This document shows, in pieces, positions 1 through 10,739 of a stretch of DNA of 23,261 bases. The position numbers and the translations under genes are program-made. How positions within the stretch are numbered: position 1 is the stretch's first letter; each line of letters starts with the position of its first letter. The notes beneath the pieces are model-generated. The model made no database searches and was not told the DNA's origin. It saw nothing but the letters and a program-made list of their open reading frames with translations. This DNA is from Porogramme epimiltina (Eukaryota > Basidiomycota > Agaricomycetes > Polyporales > Polyporaceae). The stretch is taken from the NCBI GenBank assembly GCA_900155495.1, contig FTLJ01001115.1:1-23261 (forward strand). The letters run 5' to 3'.

Positions 1-45
1 CGGGCGCGGGCACATCGGGCGCGGGCGCGGGCACATCGGGCGCGA
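1..45. repeat. GC-rich short tandem repeat, inside the coding exon
   Basis: The unit CGGGCGCGGGCACAT recurs with small length changes across the first 45 bases. Read on the minus strand in the frame of the gene above, it encodes a repeated Asp-Val-Pro-Ala-Pro-Ala pattern. The repeat is cut by the window edge, so its full length is unknown. Confidence 0.7.
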
Positions 46-2034
46 GGGAGCTAGTGGTTCCTTGAGCAGAGGCGGTAGCGGGCTCGAGGGTTGGTACCAG
101 AGAGGGCGGGGAGGTTGTGTCAGAGGGAGAACGGCTGGGGTCCGGGCTCCCGCGCTCCTGCGCCTGGCTTGCGATCCGGGTCGAGCGACGCGTGGCTACA
201 GGGCGGGGCTTCACTACCTTCTTCGCTGGTTCCGGTACGTCATTCCCTCCCAGATTCGGCCTCAATCTGTCCACTATTGTGGAAGTGGCGAGACCCGCCT
301 CCACCAACAAGGTTTGACCGGCCTCCATAGCATTGATGCGGTCGATTTCGTAGGCGCTGGAGCTCCGCTGGGCGAAAAGGAAGGCCCGCCGCTCCTCCTC
401 GGTCCATTGGAGGAGCTTCGCGCAGACGGCGTCGCTGAACCCCATCCCCTCCGGGGTGGGTAGTACCGCTGCCCGGGGGGCGGGGTTGTCGTGGATGCCC
501 AAGCTCGCGTGTTCGTCTGCGTGTTCGTCGTCCGAAGACTCGCTTGACGTGTCCGCCGTTGGGGTCTCGGTGTCCGACGCTCTCGACGAAGTCTCGGGGC
601 TTGAGTCTCGCGCGCGCTGCTTCCCCTTGTTCTTCTTCTTACGAGAGCGCTGGGGCCGCGAAGGTGCGTGCGAACCTTGTGCCCCCTCGCGTGCCCCGTA
701 CGACGGGAGAACTTGAACGGGCGTAGCCACGCCGTCTGCTGCGACGTGAACGTCGCGCGGAGTAGTATACTCTGTATTTTGTGTATACATTCGTTAGTGA
801 CTGAATTATTATTGGAACGAGTCCACGCACCTTCAGTAGCCATAAGGAACCGAGTGAACGATGGGATGACAGAACTCCTGAAAACGTCTGCGTCGACCTC
901 GTGCCACATTCTCCCACCAGTCGCCCGGCCAGCCGAAATACTGTGTGTCGAAAAATCAGATAAAATACACAATGAAAGTATTATGACTTACGATTTGATG
1001 TCGAACTCGCCCCCATCCTCATGTTGAGGGTTTGGCTTGCCGGCGAGCATCACGATGTAATAATCTGTGTTCTCGCGCAACAGCTCGAGGAGAGGCTGCA
1101 CCGCGAGCGAGAAGTTGTCGCAAGCCCTATTACAGGTGTCGGTAAGTACCACAGCTTAACATGAGTTACACGTCGAGAAACACGTACTTTGATTTGGCCT
1201 CCTCGTCAGGGAGCTCGTGGTTCACGGTCTCGTCGGCGTCGTAGGTGAGTAGGTCTTTCTTGAGGGTGGCCTCGCATTCTGCTTTGAGCTCGGCTTTGAC
1301 GTCTTCCCCTTCGCTGGCCAACAGTTCTCGCGCTATCTCCCCTCGGAACGCCAGCTTGTCCGCATCGGGTCGGTTCGCCTCGGGCCAGCGCTCCTGGAAA
1401 ATGTCGTCGATCTTATCCGAGACCTCCGGTCGCCCCATGTACTTTTGCCAATCTGCAAGTCGGCGCGGCGCCGGGGCGACCTTGCGCTTCTCCTTGAGAC
1501 TGTCGAGGGCATGGCCCCAGGGGTTCTCCTTCCGCGACGCGTGGTTCGCCCGGTATCTCAAGTGTGTCTGAATTCGCTACGACGCGATTTCAGTTTTACA
1601 TAGAGAATAGAATGCCAAAAATTACTTACCTTTTTCGTTTCCTTTATAGTCTTCCTCTTCCTCTCCATAACCTCCTCGGATTCCTCATCGGTTGCGGGAG
1701 GTGGTGACCCGTCGGGATCTGGCTCGGTCTCCAGAGGTATCGACCAATGGAATTGGGCCCAGTATCCCTTGAAGAACTCGTCCCAGAAACGGGCTTGACC
1801 CGTCCGTGACCCCCTGTGAACTTTGAGGAAGTCGTCATAGTGCGCGTCGATGAACGCCGCGCGTGCTCCCACGAAGTCGGATTTTCTTCCAGGCTTCTTC
1901 CGCTCGGCCGGAGCGCTGGTACTCGGTTCCTCTGATGGTGATCCTTCTCTCGCTTTTTTGTGACGGCGGCGCGCAGAGACAGAGGAAGCGAAGCGATGCT
2001 TCTCAGCAGGATTGGACGCTTTGGAGGGAGGCAT
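1..2034 (-). CDS. Lineage-specific Agaricomycete protein, 5 exons, 3' end beyond window
   Basis: I do not know a function for this gene. Exons on the minus strand are 2034-1630, 1567-1188, 1126-992, 940-831 and about 735 to the window edge. All four introns (51-96 nt) have GT..AG ends and keep one open frame. The start is the first ATG of a basic stretch (MPPSKASNPAEKH). Exon 1 is Lys/Arg-rich and then has an aromatic block (FWDEFFKGYWAQFHW). Exon 2 is charged and helical, with RYRANHASRKENPW and RRLADWQKYM. Exon 3 has VQPLLELLRENTDYYIVMLAG. Exon 5 is a low-complexity tail with KKKNKGK and long Ser/Glu/Pro/Ala runs, ending in Pro-Ala repeats at the edge. From memory, this order of blocks resembles a family of uncharacterised Agaricomycete proteins that is often multicopy. 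The basic and acidic tails would suit a nuclear protein, but that is inference. I am confident it is coding and unsure what it does. Confidence 0.7.
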
Positions 2035-2592
2035 AATGAGGCGGGGTGAGAGGGAGCAGTGGGGGAGAACGAACACCGGCGGGAGGCGGGCGTCCAAAAA
2101 CGCGCTCGTCACCAGGCCCCCGTCACCCCCATCACGCTCGTTCGTGTGGGGCGTTATCACCGGTTGGACACCTTATGTGACTCATTATACGAGATTGTAG
2201 GCTCTGTTAATATGCATATCGTACTCTGCCTTAAACTGCGCGAGAACGGAATAGTAATATATGTTCTTCACGCCATCCTGATCACATTCTTCACGAAAGT
2301 GTTCCATGCGCGGATCACGTCTCTTCCACCTCGTTGAGCCATGGCTCCCCTCCTTTATAGACGTTCAGCTTGGCGATGAGGCAGCCATGGTCTTGAATGA
2401 GGGCTTCTTACTCGCGGATGCATACCCCAACGCTCACGGCGGTCACGAGACTTGGACATTGCGGGCACACAGGTCAACTACTTCATGACGATGTGTGGGA
2501 CAGCGCACGAATCGCGAACATAAATGGATGGAATACGAAGGGTGTTACAGTGTCCCACCTGGCCCCCCATTCATCGGCCCTCCACATGTCAC
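2035..2592. other. Intergenic stretch with a possible decayed minus-strand exon
   Basis: This is the gap between the start of the first minus-strand gene and the stop of the second, so it should hold the promoter of the first gene. I see no intact gene. A minus-strand frame around 2190-2310 reads MEHFREECDQDG and then IYYYSVLAQFKAEYDMHIN before a stop. It looks protein-like but has no supported splice partner. It may be a relic exon or chance. Confidence 0.3.
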
Positions 2593-3526
2593 CTAAGCCC
2601 CAACCTCGTCTCCCATTTCCGTCTCTGTCTCCCACTCACTTCCGTCCGTCTCCAATCCCGCGCCCGCTGTAGCTTGTGTCTCGTAGTCTGTGTCGGATGC
2701 TTCAACGCTGGGGTAAAACTTGCCTGAGGGGTTGGGGAGGAGCCATTGGTCGCGGTATAGGACGAAGTCGATACGTGCCTCCACCGCCGAGATCATGTAC
2801 GTTACCGAGAATACCACATTGCACATGTGGTTCCATAGGTTGCGCATTGCGGGGCTGCAAAGAGTCACGTCGTCCAGAATGCGGCTGGAAAGAACCATGT
2901 GGAGAGCGTCCAAAATCCTGTCTCCATCGGCGATCCACGGCTCCCGTTTCTTCGCCCATGCTTCCAGGGACCTTTCTGTGCCTTGCCCTTTCAACGCCCG
3001 ACCCATTTCTTTAAGTAGGGCAGGTATGAAGTCCTTCTGCGGGTTGTCACAGTAACCCCAGACGCAGAGCGACTTGTTGATAGTCTTCAGCCCAGTAGCG
3101 AGAAGCGTATTCGGCGTGATGGGGATGGGGAGTGGTCCTCGTTTCCTTCACAAGCCCCGGTAAGTTCATCAAAGCCGTGTATGCAGGTATTCTTTTGACT
3201 CACTCGGAATATAGCGCGTCGACGTTCAAAGGCACCCCGATCCCGACGTATGGGTTGTCGCCCTCTTGAAGGAGTGTCTGTCCGTTGCTGAAAGACTGTT
3301 GTATGAACTGCTCGATGAAGGGCAGCATGTGTGACACGCAGACATACACAAGAGTCTCGTAAAGCTTTTTTTTGTCGTAGTACCGCTTGTTGCGTGCGGC
3401 TCGCATGACCTTCTGGATGGCCTTCTGCTCTTGCGTAGGCTTGTTCTTCTTCGGCGATTTGACACGTTGAGCTAAGCTCTTCGACTTGGTCTTCCTGGGG
3501 TTACGGCTTGTGTTCGAGGGCGCCAT
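2593..3526 (-). CDS. Hypothetical protein, 291 aa, 2 exons
   Basis: Exon 1 runs 3526-3204 and exon 2 runs 3145-2593, with a 58-nt intron (donor GTGAGT, acceptor GAAG). Together they give 876 nt in one frame ending in a stop. I do not recognise the family. The first 60 residues are very basic (RNPRKTKSKS, KSPKKNKPTQEQKA, RAARNKRYYDKKK), which could be a nuclear localisation or nucleic-acid-binding tail. The middle is mostly hydrophobic-helical (VYVCVSHMLPFIEQFIQQ; LLATGLKTINKSLCVWGYCDNPQKDFIPALLKEM). The C-terminus is acidic (SEWETETEMGDEVGA). It shares strand and basic-to-acidic layout with the gene to its left, but I see no clear sequence similarity between them. The start is the ATG at the head of the basic region. 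Coding status is supported by the clean splice and compositional bias, not by homology. Confidence 0.6.
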
Positions 3527-3635
3527 TGGAGAAAGAATGACAAGCAGGATAATGGAGGTGCGAAGGTGAAGCGCGATAGTGAAGAAAGCGCGATTCGTCT
3601 GGACGCCCGTCGCACGAGAGGCCAGCGCCCGGGCC

Positions 3636-3881
3636 TAAGACGCGTCTTACACCTGCTCCCGGCACCAAGTATGATCCCTTACGAGCATTCACTCTTGCAT
3701 CTAGGTTGTGAGATAGACAGGTTTTAATGCTGAACACACTGCGAGCCTGAGTCCGAGCCTGAGACGTGTCGTATAATATCCCTTGCACAAAGCATAGTCC
3801 CTTACGTGCATTCGCTCCTGCGCCGAAGTCGTAACCCACACGCGCCTCAAGCAAGGCGCGTCTCAAACTAGACGCGTCTTA
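3636..3881. repeat. Imperfect direct repeat bounded by a GACGCGTCTTA motif
   Basis: The segment around TGATCCCTTACGAGCATTC (from 3672) recurs as TAGTCCCTTACGTGCATTC (from 3795), a spacing of 123 bases, with similar flanking bases. A perfect 14-bp palindrome TAAGACGCGTCTTA sits at 3636-3649. Its half GACGCGTCTTA returns at 3871-3881, at the other edge of the repeat block. Confidence 0.6.
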
Positions 3882-4732
3882 ATGTTCATCTGCCGGGACA
3901 CACGCTGCGTTTTGCACGGTTGCTATTCGTACCATTTGTAGTAACCCACACTGTACCTACAACGGACTATCAAATACGATAAATGTAGCTTGAATACTGG
4001 TGAGATCGCGCGGAGACCGTGCTACATGCGACCGCCCCTCAGATTGGCACCCCGTAGTAGTGCGTATGACTCTAAACGGTGTTCATCTTGGTATTCACAC
4101 TGTCGTCGCGCTTCCAAGGTATTACAGGGCTATCTATGGCCATCCTAATACGCTTTCGCTGCACGCAATGATATACATCTAGGATCTATCCTCCCAGAAC
4201 CCGCTTCCGGGCATCGCCATCCGAGGCTGAGCACCGCGCCGCGCCCACTAAATTTGTCAACCTCGTTTGCGTTCGCCTTCGTGTTCACGAGTCACAATGA
4301 CGGCGATATCGTATGATGAGGGGATAGTCGTATCTGTGCAGCTCGTTAATTTGACTACGCGCGAGAGATCAAGACCATAGCGCGCACCGCATACGCGTTC
4401 GTAGTGGTAAGCTTGCGCCAGCAATATGGTGCGTCTGGGCGTTCGTCAGGAGCCAGACGGGAGGTGCGTAGCATTGTGCGAGGACCTCTCCTAAAAGGGG
4501 ACGAACTGAGCGAAGGATGGGGGTGGAAGGATATGAAGAAGACGCACCTCGGGTACACGCGACACAGTCCGAGATGGGCTACCCACGATCCCCATCCTGC
4601 TGACGCCGAACGACCCCGGAATTGCGCTCTTCCCACGCATACACATTCCCTGGGCGAAGGACGACGCATTCGTTCGTGTTCAGCGAGCGCTTCTCGATGG
4701 CGTGGCGTTGAGTACCGGGCGGACTTCGGATT

Positions 4733-4910
4733 GATTTTGAAGTGAAGGCCGGGCTAGACTGCGTAGAAGGGCTTTAGTCAGCATAGGAGTCCTTGATTTC
4801 GATGTGAAGACCAACCTAGACTGCGCAGAAGCGCTTGCCAGGTGCAGACGGCGCTTCCCGAATCTTGAAGGGAAGACCGGCCAGGCTGCGCAGGCTGGCT
4901 TATGCACGAG
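4733..4910. repeat. Three imperfect 62-65-bp tandem repeats
   Basis: The pattern GATTTTGAAGTGAAGGCC followed by a CTAGACTGCGTAGAAG-like block starts near 4733, 4795 and 4860. Spacings are about 62 and 65 bases. The copies differ at several positions, so the array is old. No coding role is evident. Confidence 0.65.
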
Positions 4911-6073
4911 GATGTGTCATGACGGGGGTATGTTGATGTTGTGGGGGCCGAACGACTGCATGAGATGGGATGGGAACGTTACGAATGAACACAGCGCACC
5001 TGATACTTGCTACACTGGCCATAGCGTTTGACGGGAAGGCGTACATCGGGAGGCGGGTTGGTCGTAGCGCGACGTCGAGCGCTAGTGCGTGTCAGAGCAT
5101 TTACGTGGTGACATAGCGCGAGGGACTCACCTGCCTCCGAGTGCTCCCGCCCGCCGTAACTCTTTCGACGATGGAACACGCCCTCTCCGCCGAGGGTACT
5201 GAGTTGGAGGAAGTTGGAGAGTGTCGTGGGAAGCTTGAAGGAAGCGCATGATATGCGCTCGGTTGTCGTTCGTGTGTCATCGGGCGGAGCGCCGGCGATG
5301 AACATGTCGTTGCGTCCCGCTGCGACTTCTGGGGACGGCTTCAACAGACGTGTTCAAGGGACAGTCCCAAGATGCCACGGCCCCGAGGAATGTCTTCGGG
5401 GCGCATGGGCTGCTGGAGCAAAGGTGCCCAGCAGCCCTCTCTAGCAATTGTTCGAACGAGCTGGTGACATTAAGTCAACAGGTCGACCGAATCGTGCGAG
5501 TACGTACCAGCGTGCGTTCCAAGCTCCCAACTAATGCTCTAGCTCCAGGACCACGGGTATCCCATCCTTCGGCGGCCTTTGCGTTGGCTGACAAGTTCAT
5601 TTCTGGTGAGCGCTTTTCGTACATTGCTCACGCGAAGACGCGAACTAACCTAGTATTCGTTATGTTATGATGTCTTATAAGCAGATACTTGCGTGCCTTA
5701 GCGGTATGGGGCCACGCTGCCCTCTCTTCTCTTCGTGAGAAAGAGAGACCACAAAGCAGGGGTCCATACAGTTCTTCGATCCATGCGGAGAGCTGCACGG
5801 GCCCCGGAGAGACGTTTAGCGTTCGTGCAAGAGGGCTGAAGGGGCAAAGCTTACCGGCCACACAAAAACTAGCCTGAGCACGTAGGGAGGGGGGATGACA
5901 GAGGAGTGAGGTACGAGACTGAGCTGAAGGCGGTTGCTGACCAACAAGTGCGAGGAAGAGAGAGCGAAAAACGGCGGTGCGTGACTTGTGAGTGACGGGT
6001 GACGTCGCCGGTGACTGACTCCAACGGGCAGCCCTCCTTCCACCTCTGTCAAAACTGAACCTTCGAGGCCCCG

Positions 6074-9000
6074 ATGTCAACATACGCCGTAAAGAAGCCA
6101 CGGGGACGCGGCGATCCCGGCGCAACTCAAACCTTCGCCATTTCCGCTGCCGATGTCCTCAACGCGCTCCCTCCTCCTCCCTCTGTCACGCCCACGGCAG
6201 CCCCACAACTCGTCAGAGTCGACTACGCTACCACCGACCAGCGCAGGATCTACCGCGAAACGTTCCCCGTCCCCATCCCCACCACGTCCTCTTCTAGTGA
6301 CAATTCCGGCAGCGCCCCGTCAGTCGACGACCCTCCCCTCAGTATTCCCAATTGGGCACCGTTCTTTCGGGACGATGGCATGGACGACACCGAAGACAAC
6401 ACCGCCGAGCCCTCTGCGCAGGAGCACGCGCGCCGCTATGTCAATTCGGTGAGTGGCTGATCGAAATACGTCATCTTGTGAACCTAATGTTTCTATTAGG
6501 ATACCCCGATGAAGACATGGACACCCCAAGTCCAGACGTTTCTAGACGAGCTGCTTAGGGCGGAAGGTCGAAACGGTTTCGTGGCTGAAACCTGTCCCGA
6601 GTGTCCGGAAGACTCACCAACGCGGGGTGAGCCCAAGTTTCGCTGCCTGGGATGCTCTCCCGGCCCCTTGCTGTGCGCGTCGTGTGTATCTCGGAAGCAT
6701 ACCCATCTTCCCTTCCACCGCGTTCAGGTACGTTTTTTCCTGCATACGCATCGTGTATATTGGTTTAATATTCTACTCACAGAAATGGACGGGCAAGATG
6801 TTTGAAGAGTCTTCTTTGCTCGAAGCCGGGCTGCCACCGATCCAACTCGGTCACCGTGACGGCTCAGTCTGCACGAACCCACATCCTGCTCGCCGCGGTT
6901 TCTGTGCCATTCACATCAACGGCCGTCACTCCCTCCCCATACACTTCTGTGCTTGCGATCGTGCCAGCGACTCCGGAACCCTCGTCCAACAGCTTCTCCG
7001 TCACGGCCTCTACCCAGCGACGACAACAGAGCCTAACACAGTGTTTACGTTCGCGCTCCTCGAACACTACCACATCCAGAGCCTCCAAGGCAAGATATCA
7101 ATGTTTGACTACTACGAGACCCTCGACCGGCTCACGGATAACACGGGGACGAAGAAGCTCAACAGTCGATACAAAGAGTTCATGCGCGTCGTCGCGCAAT
7201 GGCGCTTACTCAAGAGGCTCAAGCGTGCTGGGCGTGGGCACGATCCGACTGGTGTGGCAGGGACCGCCCCCGGTGAGCTCGCTGTACGGTGCCCCGCGTG
7301 TCCCCGTCCCGGGGTCAACCTCCCTCCGAACTGGGAGGAGGTCTCAGACGACCTCAAGTACGTATCATTTCAATTCCTCATTACAGCTTTCTCACACATA
7401 GACTTTCGTAGGTTCCTCTACGTGCAAAGCATCGCAATAGACGCCTGTTTCCGACTGAAACGCCGTGCGGTCTCGAACGAAGACAAGGACCCGATCCTGG
7501 GCTCCGGGTGGGGATACTTCGTCGAGGACACAGGATACAAAGAGTGGCTCGCGGGACAGACGGACCAAACCGAGGTGCGTAACGTGCCGATACGTGAAAT
7601 ACACCGACTCACGTGCATGCTTGAACAGATGTCGACGTGCACCGGGCTTTCCGCCGTCGACCACGCGAACACGAAGTTCCACAAGGGCTACGCGGCGACG
7701 GGCGTGGGAGCTGTAGTTTGCGCAAGACACGAGTTCATGCTCCCCAACGGTGTTGGTGATACGCAAGTGGGCGAGCGGTGAGCCCCCGCGTTTTTCTCAC
7801 GTTCTGACTGCTTTCTTATGCTCGCCGGCAGGTATGCTAACATGGATTACATCTTCGTCGCCGCGATACTCTTAGACTTGGCTACTCGAAAGCTCATCAC
7901 GTACGACATTGCATGTCAGTGGTCCGTTCACCTGCTCGACCGCATCTCGAAATTTCCGGACCACCTACGAATCAACATACCCACTGGTCACCTGGCGTAC
8001 GCTATTCCGAAGCTTCACTGGCACAGCCACAACCGAGTAGGCCACTCAAAGTTCTCCCTCAACCTCATACCTGGCGTTGGACGCACAGACGGCGAGGGTA
8101 TCGAACGGCGGTGGTGGTGGGTTGAACCGGTGGCCAACGCGATCAAGGGCATGGGGCCGGGCTACCGCCAAGGCGTGCTTGAAGATCAATGGGGGTACGC
8201 GAACTGGCGCAAGCTGGTAGGCCTCGGTACGTGGTTACTACGTCTCTTATGAGCTCTATTAACATTCATTCATCTCGTTCCAACATAGGTTGGTGGCTTC
8301 GAAAGCGTCTGCGTGAAGCTCTATCCGAGTTCGCCGATCAAGATGCCCATTTTAAGGCTCTCACTCGTTCGCTCGATGCGACAAACGTTCGTCAATGGAA
8401 GAAACAAGTGGAAGATTGGGAAGCCGACTATACCTTGGAAGATCCTTACCAGGCAATCGACCTAGGTGAGTTCTAGTCTTAGCATTTCGTGCGACGTATT
8501 TCTCATGGTCGGGCGCGGGCGCTACTAGGTCCTACTCAAGCCCAGGTTCGGCGCGAAATGGCGGCGGAGGACTCTCGTGCCTCCGCTGCGCCTGGTTACG
8601 TCGCACATCACGACGTCACGCTCTCGGGCTTCGTAACTATGGGTCTCGATATCGAGGAAGAACAGTACGTGTTCCTAGCTATACATCCAAGTAGTACTAA
8701 CGTTTGCATACCCAATTATAGACTACGTGTTCGTGAAGATGCGAAAGCAGTGAGCCCTAGCAAGCTGCCTGCACTCGTCCAGCGCCGTCACGCGCTACGT
8801 CGACGGATCATCAAGTTCCGTGACCTCCAAGCCGTCTATATGCCTGCCGCCCTGGCCGTCCTCTCGCAAGACCCAACTTGCCGGTGCGACGTTGAAGATG
8901 TGGAAAATGTGCGCCTCGGTCTACCCTCCGGTATCAGCGCTGTACACCGGTCACAAGTCTGCTCAGCTGCTGTCCAGCAGAGCGAAAGCCGCGTCCGGGA

Positions 9001-9796
9001 ACCTCAAGCCCGTGACGCCCTTCAAGATCTTCGCCGTCAGTTCCATACAATAGCCCACCTGCTCAGCTACAAGCAGCGAGAGGTTCGTCATCAGGGCGCG
9101 AACACGCGCGCGCGCGCAGAAATTGCCAAGCACGAAAAACGCAAGGAGCGCGCGGTTGAGCGCTATCGACGTGCGCGCAGTGCGCTCCTCGCCCTTCGGG
9201 GAAGTGGCAATTGGGAGCGCGAGCTGCGCGAGCTTCACGACGACGACATTCGGCACCTACAAGAGGACGACGAAAAGACGAAGAAGAAGAAGCGCAAGCG
9301 CGGGGAGGTGGCAGAGGGTACCCGCACCATCTCCTGGATCTGGCGGGGAGCTGACGGCGATGGTGACGCGGGGGCAACAGAGTCCCTGCGTATCGAGTGG
9401 GCCACGTCGCGCGCGCGCACAGCACGGTGGCGCGAGGAGACGAAGTACGGCCCAGAGGAGATGCGCCGCTTCCTCGAGACGCTGGCTTATGAAGAACAAG
9501 TGTGGTACGCGCGCGCGACCAAGCGCGAGGTGGACGATATCCATCTTCGCGAGGGGTTGGTTGCGTATGCACTGGACCAGGCACGGATCCGGCGCAATAT
9601 TCGCGCGACATTTCGGGAGGTGTGTTTGGACACCGCGCGCGACGCTGGAGGAGGTGTGGGTGACGCATGGCGTCCTGTAGAAGGGTTTGACAGTAGCGTG
9701 ATCGAGCTGCCGGAGGTCGACGAAGAGTACCAGGACATTGTACAGATGCATGCGCTCGACAGCGAGCATGACGCGCTATCAGGATATGTATACTAG
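6074..9796 (+). CDS. KDZ-superfamily transposase with N-terminal CxC2 cysteine cluster
   Basis: This is a DNA-transposon transposase of the eukaryotic KDZ (Kyakuja-Dileera-Zisupton) group. Exons are 6074-6448, 6500-6727, 6783-7357, 7412-7574, 7629-7777, 7832-8226, 8289-8465, 8529-8664 and 8722-9796. The eight introns are 51-64 nt with GT..AG ends. The exons sum to 3273 nt, a 1090-residue protein with no internal stop. Residues about 145-260 form the CxC2-like cluster (CPECPEDSP, FRCLGCSPGPLLCASC, then QLGHRDGSVC and HFCACDRA). The KDZ core follows: LTDNTGTKKLNSRY, the DPTGVAGTAPGELAVRCPACPRPG block, AIDACFRLKRR (Asp about 403), GLAATGVG-like AATGVGAVVCARHE, YDIACQW (Asp about 522) and GRTDGEGIERRWW (Glu about 585/588). 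These acidic residues are the likely DDE catalytic set, which is inference. The C-terminal 300 residues are charged and probably coiled coil. The start ATG opens the frame that splices into the cluster. An intact frame suggests a young copy. Confidence 0.93.
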
Positions 9797-10079
9797 AACT
9801 TTTTTTATCAATCTATAGAGTCATCTACTAGCTGGCGCGAGACCCGAATAGATATTCGAAGACGTGGCACCGTATACAATGAATATCCGTCACCTATTTC
9901 AGCCATTTTTGATGGGTCCGTGTATCTCGGAAGGAGGCTGTCTAAATTGGGAAGGCAGCCGCTGGCAGCACGTATATTGTTCTTTTGTGAACCCACCCCA
10001 AACCTATCTAGGCACGCCCGCTTGCACTGCGCGCGTATTGCGTCGCAAACGCGCCGAAAACGCGTACAAAATGCAAGCT
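9797..10079. other. KDZ 3' flank, possible leading partial repeat unit
   Basis: After the transposase stop the sequence is AT-richer for about 100 bases and would hold the 3' UTR. No clear polyadenylation signal was picked out. The stretch near 9945-9965 (AATTGGGAAGGCAGCC) resembles part of the tandem repeat unit that follows, so a decayed extra unit may begin here. Confidence 0.4.
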
Positions 10080-10690
10080 GTTTCGTGCGAATATACGGAG
10101 AAATGAGGGAGATACAGGGTGGGCAGGTATCCCTGCCACCTGCCCCCCTACTACCCTGGATTGGGAAATGGTCGCGCACCACTTGCGCGCGGTCCGCACC
10201 CGTTTCGCCCCTGGATCCCCTTCTGAACGCACTTAGTTTCATTGGATTCCGGGGGAAATTGAAGGAAATATGGGGTGGGGAAGTACCCCTGCCCCCTGCC
10301 CCCCTACTACCCCATATCGGGAAATGCTCACACACCACTTCCGCGCGGTGCGCACCCGTTTCGCCCCTGGATCCCCTTCTGAACGCACTTTGTTTCATTG
10401 GATTCCGGGGGAAATTGAAGGAAATATGGGGTGGGGAAGTACCCCTGCCCCCTGCCTACCCCTCCCACCCCATATTGGGAAACGATCGCGCGCCACCGGC
10501 GCTTGGTGCGGGATCGGTTCGACTGGCAATCGCCTGCCTAGATCAATTTATTTCGTGCGAATCCGTGGAGAATTGAGGGAGCTAGGTAGGTGCGGGTACC
10601 CCCACCTGCTCCCCCAAGGGCCACCTGCCAAATTGGGACCGCGCGCCCGCCGGGGGGCGCGCGCTTTAGACGCCGGCGCGCGCGCGCGTC
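10080..10690. repeat. Four GC-rich tandem repeats of about 135-164 bp
   Basis: Units begin near 10080, 10228, 10392 and 10547, each with a TTTC..GAATnC-GGGGGAAATTGAAGGAAAT-like head. The second and third are nearly identical over their first 80 bases. The first and second share CGCACCCGTTTCGCCCCTGG and the following bases up to GAACGCACTT. Each unit carries a self-complementary core (GGGGTGGGGAAGTACCCC) followed by C-runs, so the single strand can fold. Long open frames across this block on both strands follow the repeat period and are not genes. The array starts about 280 bp after the transposase stop. Confidence 0.85.
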
Positions 10691-10739
10691 GGGAAGGCCC
10701 TGGGATGTGCCTGGGAGCGCCCGCAAGCGCCGGGAGGGC

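Larger units (their letters stand above)
3527..6073. other. Gene-poor interval with decayed repeats
   Basis: I find no convincing gene in these 2.5 kb on either strand. Open frames are short, do not join by plausible splice sites and lack domain-like patterns. The interval holds a 123-bp-period direct repeat near 3636-3881 and a 62-65-bp triple repeat near 4733-4910. The last 200 bases before 6074 should include the promoter of the KDZ gene. I could not see paired terminal inverted repeats for a transposon here by eye. Confidence 0.6.

Noticed and set aside
274..972. 232-codon minus-strand open frame
   Set aside because: It reads through an intron of the first gene. The spliced model uses another frame below 735 and explains the donor and acceptor at 831 and 735.
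5628..6125. 165-codon minus-strand frame upstream of the KDZ gene
   Set aside because: It overlaps the transposase start, has no recognisable motif and has no splice partner.
9063..9668. 201-codon minus-strand frame inside the KDZ last exon
   Set aside because: It is a shadow of the charged, GC-rich C-terminal exon of the transposase.
9808..10398. 196-codon minus-strand frame, and a 218-codon plus-strand frame over the same block
   Set aside because: The predicted protein repeats itself with the period of the GC-rich DNA array, so openness follows from the repeat.
10080..10690. CRISPR-like array
   Set aside because: Units are long, contiguous and unspaced, and the window is eukaryotic.
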